Below are positions 56,092-64,000 of a stretch of DNA of 64,000 nucleotides, piece after piece. Each line of letters starts with the position of its first letter. Within the stretch, counting starts at the first letter, position 1. Where the stretch lies: NCBI GenBank assembly GCA_973895155.1, contig OZ316891.1:6510001-6574000 (forward strand), given 5' to 3'. Below the pieces are notes generated by a model. That model was not told where the DNA came from. It worked only from the letters and a program-made list of their open reading frames with translations, and ran no database searches. The DNA is from Marsupella aquatica (taxonomy: Eukaryota; Marchantiophyta). A program made the translations under genes and the position numbers.

Positions 56092-57204
56092 GCCTACTTT
56101 AGGTGGTAAAAATTTGTTTTAATTTTGAGTTTTAGATTCGACTAATCGATAGGAAAGACGAATACCTGAATGGATGACTGAACAACTGGACGAAGCAGGA
56201 AGTGTTAAAGGGGAAAACAAAAGAAATTTTCTTGTTTATTGAAATTCTACGCAGATATTGCAGATTGATTGAATTTTGAAGCACAGATTGAGAATAATTC
56301 AAATGCAAATGTTTTCTGCTCTTTTTCTTTTTTTGGCTTTTGTTTGTCACATTCAAACAATTTGTACAACTAAAGTTTAGATTGTAAGGTGAACTTGTTT
56401 ATGAAAATGAGAAAGTTGTAATGGAAGTTGACAAAGTAGTTGAAATTTCGAACTTCTGAGTGGAGTTTGCTCGCCAGGAGTTTGGTGATTTCTTGTGCGA
56501 AGGTTTTTAAACTTGCGTTATTTGGCACGTGGTTGTATCGGGAGTAGAGGGGCATTGCAGATGGGATAGATTACTTCTATTTATTTATTTATTTATTTGC
56601 ATTTTTTGACAGTTTTAGTATCACGGATGTATTAGTTTTGTGATGGTCACAATTTCAACGTGTCGACCCCTCCCCCTTGTAACTTTTATGTATTGACCAC
56701 AGTTCTAACCATGGTTTGCTAGGCTAGCGGGCTACGTGGCGGTGATAAGCTACAACGTTTTTGAGAAGTTGCAAAAATTGATGTTTAGTAGTGGTTGCTA
56801 AGAGCCCATCCTAGTGTGCAGATCTTCTTCACTTTTATCTCCAGGATAAAGCTAAAGATAATACACAAAACACAACTAATTATGCAAATAAACAAGGGGG
56901 TCCACTGATTAATTCTCACTTGGAGAAAAGAAAGAATATCTCTTACGTGTAAACAAGTTCCTTGCATTATGATTGATTTCAAAATTTGGAAATCTACTTA
57001 AAGGGAAATTAACAAAAGAATCTAGGATAACATAGATGACAAACATTGAGAGGGGGCAAAATAGGCTGAAAATCCAATTAATACAAATGATGCACCTTGT
57101 TTAGGCACATTGAAAATAAAAATACACAAAAAAAAGTTTGGGTAAGATAAAATATTGATGAAAGGTGAATGGGGTATTTACAAACGACTTGAGACGGTTT
57201 GCTA
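56092..57204. other. No recognisable gene
   Basis: AT-rich; a TTTATTTATTTATTTATTTG microsatellite at 56578-56600. GGGCTACGTGGCGGTG..GAGAAGTTGCAAAAA at 56725-56780 resembles 62995-63045 in the copia leader. Confidence 0.4.
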
Positions 57205-57484
57205 CTTTCCTTGATTTTGCTACTAAGGATCTCCTGTATGATAGTTTCCAAAACCCAACTCCTTTACAATCATCCGTCCGCTACGTGGTCAGGTCCAGTT
57301 CAGCTTTGATTTCAGGCTCGGGTTTTTTCTATTTAGCATGAATGATCTAGCTAGGACTGTGTTCACATCCCGATCCCTTCAAATGCGATCGTGCGATAAT
57401 TGTAAGAACAAAATGATCGGGATTTGCAACTAACAGTACCGACGGTCACGATAGAGCTCTCTTCGATCTTCTCCTATCTACCAG
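57205..57484 (+). promoter_or_regulatory. Upstream region of NLR copy B, shared with copy A
   Basis: Inverted match to 27000-27280, breaking off outward near ACTTTCCTTGATTTTGC; the outer part also matches the end of the third copy at 30262-30363. Confidence 0.6.
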
Positions 57485-60400
57485 ATGGTTATAATAACAG
57501 AGGTGAAGTCCTGCCTAGATCTGGTCCTAAAAGCGTCCGAGTTTGCTAACCAGCTCCAAGATGGTTGGTACAAAGGTTCCGCTGAGGTGGAGTCATTCAA
57601 AGCCCAAGTCTCGATACTTCGTCAGAAGCATGATCAGTGGAGCGCTCAGCTACGGAGGCATGGGGTTTCGGAGGACGAACGGCTTTTGCGGGCAGTGCAG
57701 GCAGCCGTTCAGGTTCTGGACAAGCAAGAGCAATACGTGAGAAGACTCCAGAAAAATCATCTCTTGAGATTGAGGAGAAAGGCATTCCCCGGCCAGCTTA
57801 CCTATGTCTTGAAAAATGTCTCGGACATCGTGGACGCTGGGCCTCAGCTGCTGGCCGCAAGGGTTGATACGTTTGATGTGTTGGAGAGAATCGTAGCCCT
57901 GACTCCGGCTCCATTGCCTTTCATTCCGGATCCCAATTACGTCCCGATTTCAGAGTCTGTTCTAGAGATACGAAAAGCGTTGGAGGATAAAGAGGGCCCT
58001 CGCGTAGTGACTGTGTTTGGAGGGCCCGGACTGGGCAAGAGTAGTGTGGTGAAATATTTAGCACTCCAGTACGAAGAGGAGAGAAAGCAAGGCTTAAAAC
58101 AACCCCCGAGCATCCCACTCAGTTTTCCATATGGTGTCTACTATTTGTTTTGTGGAAAGGACGCCCAAGAGAGTATGAAGCAGTTGGAGCTAGAGCTGGT
58201 CGAGTGTCTGGGCTTTGGACCGGGTTCAAGTTCAGCTCCACTGAATGACCAGACGGGTAACGGAATGCAGGAAGGCGGCTATCTTCAACTACCTTTACAT
58301 CGAATGAAGCTTAGATCACGCTTAGCTGAGCAAACCTTGCTCATTGTACTGGATGATGTATGGGAGCGGCAGGTTTTGCAACAGCTCTTGCAATTGGTTC
58401 CTGCGAAGGGAGTACGATTTCTCGTAACATCCCAGATGAAAGAAATTTGGGATTCTGCTGCAAAAGTCCAGATGAGATATCCGAATCTTGCAGAAGCCAC
58501 GCAAATCATGTCGAATTACACAAACGGACTTACGATGAAGGGAAAATTTCCTGACAACATTCAGGTACAACTTCAAATCTTGCTACTGCAGTTTTCTGTC
58601 TGAGGTTCAGGGAACTGTCTGTGGATGTCTTGCTTTCACTTGAATTAATGTTAGCAGCCCTTGCGTCGTTGATTGCTACCAACCGTTCAAAGTGTACAAG
58701 CAAAGAGATCTTAAACCGTAATAGTAACTGTTATCCATAAAGGATTTACTGATTTCGAGCGTTTTCCATTGCCTGTAGAGTGTGATTAATGCCATCATCA
58801 GGAAAGTAGGCTACCTTCCACTATCTTTGGCTCATGTTGGCATCAGCGTAAACAGTAGCAGAGCAACTGATGCAAGTCATTGGGAAGCGATCAATGATAA
58901 TTTACATCAAGTTCTTCTGCACGAGGACGACTTCCAGGTCAGTCCGGGTATGTATGAGAAATATTACGATCGCACAGTCGCGACCTCAATGATGCTCATG
59001 GTGGAGTCTTTGACTGCAAGTCCAGATGCAAGGCGACTCCTCTTCTTGATTGCATTGTTAGAGGGCGACCATTTGCCAGAAACCCTGGTGAGGTATTTTT
59101 ACAAATGGATTCAACCGGCTCAATCCACAGCTTTCCACAAATGGAACTACGAGAACCAGGAGAAGTACCTGGCAGACAGGTCATTGATTGATTTGCACAT
59201 GCAAGGAAATGAGTCAACGTGGGAGAGGATGCCCTACATGCGGGGGCAAAGAACTTTGGCTGGTCATTGCTTGAGGATGCGCTTCATTCGGGAGAGGAAG
59301 TCTCTCGAAGTGCGGTCCATCGCTGCTCAAATATTAAAAAGCAGTAATCAAGGTGGAACTGAACTTATTGAGAAAGGGGACGCAGAGGCAACGCTGTGAC
59401 TATCTTGAGTGCAATTTACTTCCAAGAACCGTTCACGGATGTCCTAGTAAATACTCTCGAAAAGCATCGTCGAACAATCTATGATGGCACCATTGCTCGG
59501 AGCCTCAGTACGGGCATCGATCCACATGATCTTGTAAAGATGACAAGGCGAACGACAAGGTACGAAATCAAAGATCTAGTCTGGCTCATTAATGTCGATC
59601 GTGGAGATCCTGCTTGGAAGCAGCAAGCACATGGGTATGCCAAAAAGGTACGACTGCCTATCATATTCTGCCAAAACAATTCGCCTTCAAATACCATAGT
59701 ACATATCTCAGCTGGAAAAAATCAACCGTGATTAGTGATGCACGCAATGTCCAATTCCTTCGTTCTAAATTTTCAGTGTCTGTGAGTAAAATTGAAATCC
59801 ATACTGACTTGATGCTTAACTGGCCTGAGAACACGATTTAAGATTGAAAGGAATAGAAATTATGGAGAATAATGGGATTGCCAGGTCTGCAATCCAAGGT
59901 TCGATGTAGTTCACAAAACCAGAATGCCACTATTAAAGCTATGACAAAGTACACAGTAAACTATGGATCGACTTCGTGTTTCATCTGGTTTCTCCCAATT
60001 CAAGCATCAATTGTTTACTAATGACACTTACGTTTCCTATTTGGTGATAGATTATTATCAAGCTAGCCTATCAAGGCAAATTGGACGACAACAGTATGGC
60101 AAGCTTGCTTCAACTCCCTCAAACAACCTCAGTTGCATGTGCAGTAGTCAAGGGCTACGGTAATTCCTGGGGTGCTTTTGATGTAATGCCACCATTTTCA
60201 AGCGCACATGGCGAGACAATGAATGCTCTGCTCGCTCTCTTGCGTGATGATGGTGCATCAACCACCAGACGAGTTCCTGTAATTGGTGCTCTTCGGGCTG
60301 TACTTCACTACGAGAGCAAAGATACAATCCTCAGCGTGGCCCCTAAGTGTATGGAACTGCTGGCCATGGATTTCAGTGACTCTACTCTCCAGACTGCTGT

Positions 60401-61291
60401 AGCGCGAAGCCTTGAAAGGTATACAAGAGAAACAATTGTAATTGGCGAATTTACTGGAATCTCGGATCTCCTCGTGGCGTTACTAGTCTCCGTAAAAGAC
60501 TACGAGGTCCGTATTTCTGCAGGACTTTCCCTTGAGAGCTTATGTCGCTGGAAGTGTGCTGCCCTCAAGGTAGCAGCCATACCAGACGCCGTCGAAAAGC
60601 TCTTCAATTTGTTCCTCACAACAGTGACACCCTCACAGGTTGCATCCACTGAGCTGGAAAGTCCATTCCTCTGCAATCGGGCAGGATACATATTGATTGA
60701 GCTGGCATCCGTGGAAGAGAACAGGATCAAATTCCGTACCATCCAGAGCGGTTCATTACATGGCCTTGGAAATATCCTGGCTCGACTCAAGGAAACTTGG
60801 CAGGGCACTCATAGCGAGCAGCATCGGACAGAATTGATGGAACGAGCTTCTATGGCTGCCGGAATACTGGATCAGCTAGCACGGGACAAGGAGCTGAGAC
60901 ATTCCATTGCTTCATTGCCTGGGCTTGAGGAAGGTTTGCTATTCTTGCAACTTATCGAGATTGATACAATCAATGATTACACTTGGGTGTGGCCCATTAA
61001 TTCTACTAGGGTGCTTACAAAGCTCTGCTACGCTTCAACAAACCCAAGATTGAGAGACGTACCAACTCTGAAACAACTACAAGCAGTATCTTCTTCTCCA
61101 GCGATGGGAGCGAGGGAATGCTTCGGAATATATTGGAGTCGATTTCAAGTCCATTGTGGAATGGGAGCGTACGAGGAGGCTCTTGAAAACTTGGAACTCG
61201 CTCAACTGCATTTTGACCAGCTCCAGACTCCGGATAGGCTCGGGGTATTGGGAATCGACATAATGGTGATGATGTTCGGTAATATGGCGAT
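57485..61291 (+). pseudogene. NLR copy B: CC-NB-ARC-ARM gene, frameshifted and cut by a copia element
   Basis: Exons 57485-58564, 58779-59647 and 60063 onward mirror copy A in position, phase and sequence; the protein parts differ at only scattered residues. The P-loop, LLIVLDDVWE and YLPLSLAHVG motifs are all kept. One T is missing at about 59395 (GCAACGCTGTGAC versus GCAACGCTTGTGAC in copy A), which creates a TGA at once and shifts the rest of exon 2. Exon 3 is open and has CAA where copy A has its TAA. After LQTPD near 61230 a short insertion is present, and at 61292 the copia LTR begins, so the TPR exon is separated. As it stands it would yield only CC-NB-ARC plus about 200 residues. Confidence 0.85.
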
Positions 61292-61636
61292 TGTTAGATA
61301 TTGCTATAGCCTTGTGACTCATGAGCTAACCATAGTTAGTCTAACTCGGGTTAGGATTAAGCTAATGTTAGCGGTAGTGTTGTTGTGCATATAGCCAGGG
61401 CTGATGCCAGACCCTGGGTGGAACTTAGGCTCATTGTTACGGAGCTAGTTGAGAGATAGGGAGAGCTTGTGCTGTGGATGTTTGGTATGGCCGGTCGGCC
61501 TAGAGTGCAGTAAAGCTCTTGTGTGTTCCCGTGGACGTAGCCTCATGTGGAGGTGAACCACGTATCTCTCTGTGTCGACTATTGTGCGTTGGATGGTTCA
61601 TGGGCTTGCCGTTACGAATGTCGTCTATGCTCAACA
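61292..61636 (+). repeat. 5' LTR of the copia element
   Basis: 345 bp starting TGTTAGATATTGC and ending TATGCTCAACA, with TGTT/AACA terminal inverted bases. Confidence 0.8.
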
Positions 61637-61638
61637 AG

Positions 61639-61650
61639 TGGTATCAGAGC
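61639..61650 (+). promoter_or_regulatory. Primer-binding site (initiator tRNA-Met)
   Basis: TGGTATCAGAGC, two bases after the LTR; complementary to the 3' end of initiator tRNA-Met, as usual in plant copia elements. Confidence 0.9.
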
Positions 61651-63266
61651 ATGCCTGGGAGGTGACGAGGTTTTTTCGTGACGGGTTTTCCAGCGTTCAT
61701 TGTCGATGGTACATTAGGAGTTTCGTTGCATGAAACTCGAATGTGTGTGGCTGTACGGATAGGTTAGTGAGAGGGCCTTCTAACGGTGGTTAGAACTCGC
61801 TGATTGTTATCCGTGGTGCGGAGGAATTGAAGTTTGTGTCGTTCATGATTTATTCGTGTTCGACGGTATTTCGGGGGAGAGACCAGAGATCGCGTATTTC
61901 AACGGTGTGAGCTGTGCGATACGGGAGAGATCGCACATTATAGCTCAAAGTGAAGGTTGAAGCGAGCTGGTCATTTTGGTAGCTGGATTGTTGTCGAGTT
62001 ATTACCGAGTGTGACGTGACGAGTGACGGAGGCATTCAGGTTTTTTCACAAGCTATGGAGCTTGTTCTCATCTGAATCGGGTTTCCCTTTGTGACGTCTG
62101 ACTCGGTGGAAGAACCGCGAAGTGCTACGGCTCAACGGTTTGATCGCGGCGAGCCGGTTGTTTTGAGCCCGGGATTGGCACTTGACGCGGAGTGAAGACG
62201 TCACGATGAAAAGTTTTACTCTACTTGGAGTTGCAGATTGTACCAGCGCAATTCATCAACTTCACCCATCGGCGGTGGTCACTTTTCTCAAGCAAATGGC
62301 AAGGCAAGAGTGTCATTTTTTGCTTTGAGTGGCAGTTTTTTTTAAGGGTACTATAAGTGATTTTTTCCCCCTTAAAAGCTTTTGCGACACTCAGGAGCGC
62401 CGGCGCCCCTCCCCGGCGCACGGCGTCGTTTCGCCCCCCCTCCGACCCTGTATCAGGCTGCGGATGCCGTAGCTGCTCCGCTGCCATTCCCTGTTCGCCC
62501 CTTCATACGCCCTGCCCGCATACTCCTGACCTTTATACAGGGTATTTTTGGGTCATAAGGGGCTTTGCACCCCCTTTAGGGCCTTATTTAACCCTTTTTC
62601 CCCGGCTCTTCAAATTGGCTTTCCCGGGACCGGTGACCCGGCGCTTTAACCGCTTCGACAGGGGGAACTGCCCCTGTGAGACCTGTCGGACTGTACGAGA
62701 ATATTCCCAAAAAACAGAGAGCTGTTTTTTGGCCGTCCGACAAAGATTCCGCGTGCCGAACGATAACTTTTTTGGTTCTTCTTCGGCGTGGTGGTGGCCA
62801 TTGGAGTTAGCAATGCGGCGCACCGATCACATCGCGATTCCGACGACAGGTTGTACTGGGTATTTTGGTTATTCTCCAAGGTGGTTAGAACGGGGGAGTT
62901 TCCCAAGGTTTTACCCACCCCGACCGAAATTTGAATAACTTTTTCGTCAAATTTTGATTGTGATTTCGGCTTTCAGTATTGGACTCCTAGCTTCGTGGGC
63001 TACGCGGTGGTGTTGAGTTTTGAGTTTTATGAGAAGTTTCAAAAAAAGACATTTTTTCGTGATTGTTTCATATGAGTGCCTCGGAGGATACTGGAAGAAT
63101 TGGCGTCAGTAGAGCTTCAGGATTGTGAAGATCAGACGGTGAGTCTGAGGAGGAGCTGCTACCGTTTGAGGAAGAACTAGTGTCACCGGTAAGATCACCG
63201 GTGTGGCGTGCAGTGGAGGAAGCTGTGTTACTACCAGAGCTGTCCGTAGTTAAAAAGAAGAGGGAG
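61651..63266 (+). other. Long leader between primer-binding site and gag
   Basis: About 1.6 kb, long for a copia leader. The part 62385-62560 is C/G-rich (GGAGCGCCGGCGCCCCTCCC) and has a different composition from the rest, so a secondary insertion is possible. The 193-residue frame at 62357-62938 has no family resemblance and I do not call it. Confidence 0.5.
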
Positions 63267-64000
63267 ATGGCTAGATTTGGAGGAGTGAAGTTTGAGGTGG
63301 AGAAGTACGATGGTCGTATTGATTACTTGCTCTGGGAGAAGCAAGTGAAGGGTGTCCTTCGGGCCATGGGCTTAGCTCATCTGCTCTCTTCGCGAGAGCA
63401 GTATGATGGAGAAGAGGAGATCTCAGAGAAGCAGTGGAGATAGGAGCAGGTGATTGCTGTCAATGCAATGATGCTATATCTCAAGCCGCACATCATCAAG
63501 CAGCTGGATGATTATGCGGATTGCGCATCACTATTCAAGGCTCTAAGAGAGAAGTACTACCGGGAAGATGCGTCAGACCGGCTGTACAAGAAGTCTCTCT
63601 TGATGAGCCTCAGGCTCAAGGAAGGGAGCAAGATGCAGGATCACCTGGATGAGTTTGACAGTCTAGCGGTGGATCTGTCAAACCTGGGAAAAGGAGTTGA
63701 AGATGAGGATAAGGCCTTGCTTCTGCTAAGCTCCTTACCGCCGTCATATCAGGGTTTGAAATAGGTGCTCTTGTATAGAGATCTGAAGTCCATTTCATAT
63801 AATGAGGTGGTGAGCTCCTTGCTGTCTGATGATGCTCAGAAGAAGTTGGGTCATTCACAGACAGCATCTTCTTCTGGCACTGCGCTGAACGTGAACTGTG
63901 GTAGACCAGCACAGCACTCAAATGGGTAGAATAGGTTTAGATCTACATCACGAGGGAGATCTAAATCCAGAGGGAAATCGCAAGAGAGAAAGCCTCTTGC
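63267..64000 (+). pseudogene. copia gag (UBN2 type), three in-frame TAG codons
   Basis: The ATG at 63267 opens MARFGGVKFEVEKYDGR, then LLWEKQVKGVL, AVNAMMLYLKPHI, LFKALREKYY, LKEGSKMQDHLDEFDSL and LLLSSLPPSY, the order of the UBN2 gag domain. The frame stays the same throughout but has TAG at 63441-63443, 63762-63764 and 63927-63929; after the last it continues with an Arg/Ser-rich stretch, the likely start of the nucleocapsid part. In each case Gln (CAG) would fit the context. Gag forms the cytoplasmic particle for reverse transcription; this copy cannot make a full one. Confidence 0.8.

Larger units (their letters stand above)
61292..64000 (+). mobile_element. Ty1/copia LTR retrotransposon, 5' part
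   Basis: Five-prime LTR, primer-binding site, long leader and gag are present; pol and the 3' LTR lie beyond the window. It has inserted in exon 3 of NLR copy B. The five bases before the LTR are GCGAT, the expected target duplication, to be matched outside the window. Confidence 0.85.

Noticed and set aside
62357-62938. 193-residue Pro/Arg-rich frame in the copia leader
   Set aside because: No domain, lies between primer-binding site and gag, unusual composition explained by GC-rich leader or insertion.
3779-63929. Stop-codon reassignment or programmed TAG readthrough
   Set aside because: TAG, TGA and TAA all occur, most genes also have frameshifts, and the tnp2 and NLR genes use standard codons; decay is simpler.

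Overview
The window is nuclear DNA of a land plant. It has plant-type CACTA transposons, a Ty1/copia element with a UBN2-type gag, a plant LINE, a cryptochrome-DASH fragment, a first exon of peptidyl-serine alpha-galactosyltransferase, and two copies of a CC-NB-ARC receptor whose C-terminal half is ARM/TPR repeats instead of LRRs. That receptor layout fits a non-seed plant (bryophyte, lycophyte or fern) better than an angiosperm; this is inference. Almost everything is transposable-element-derived, nested and decayed. Intron-containing genes were assembled by eye from GT..AG sites that keep phase.

Layout. (1) 1389-11077: a CACTA (En/Spm) transposon with matching CACTACAACA ends. It carries an accessory gene on the minus strand (2072-4042), a SET-domain gene (5318-6469) and a tnp2-type transposase (6667-10136) on the plus strand, plus four clusters of a TTGCGAA motif. 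(2) 11078-19708: poor region holding a broken cryptochrome-DASH first exon (12990-13914) and a large GTCATT-rich tandem array that ends in a second CACTA-type terminus at 19708. (3) 20948-26998 (minus): NLR copy A, followed by a ~530-bp inverted repeat of its upstream sequence and a purine-rich minisatellite. (4) 32750-52712: a 19,963-bp element with 25-bp terminal inverted repeats (24/25 matching), inserted into a LINE whose two halves flank it. It has a twin-promoter left half (a small Cys-rich ORF, an F-box-like gene, then one long gene reading into an unknown N-terminal domain, a DNA N6/N4-type methyltransferase and a Ulp1-type cysteine protease). A convergent gene on the right encodes a DUF7869-type putative transposase. 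Introns, flanks and part of the transposase coding sequence are studded with ~39-bp palindromes in two sequence classes. (5) 55735-56087: an isolated SERGT1-like exon. (6) 57485-61291 (plus): NLR copy B, the inverted partner of copy A, cut by a Ty1/copia retrotransposon (from 61292, running off the window).

How it works together. The strongest candidate for an undescribed system is the 20-kb element. A single spliced product would join a DNA methyltransferase to a SUMO/ubiquitin-like protease, next to an F-box-like protein, with a DUF7869 protein as presumed transposase and palindromes as possible recognition or processing sites. The copy here is decayed (stop codons, frameshifts), so it is a fossil of such a system. 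Most premature stops in the window are explainable as C-to-T changes (CAG to TAG, CGA to TGA, CAA to TAA), which fits deamination of methylated cytosines in silenced transposons.
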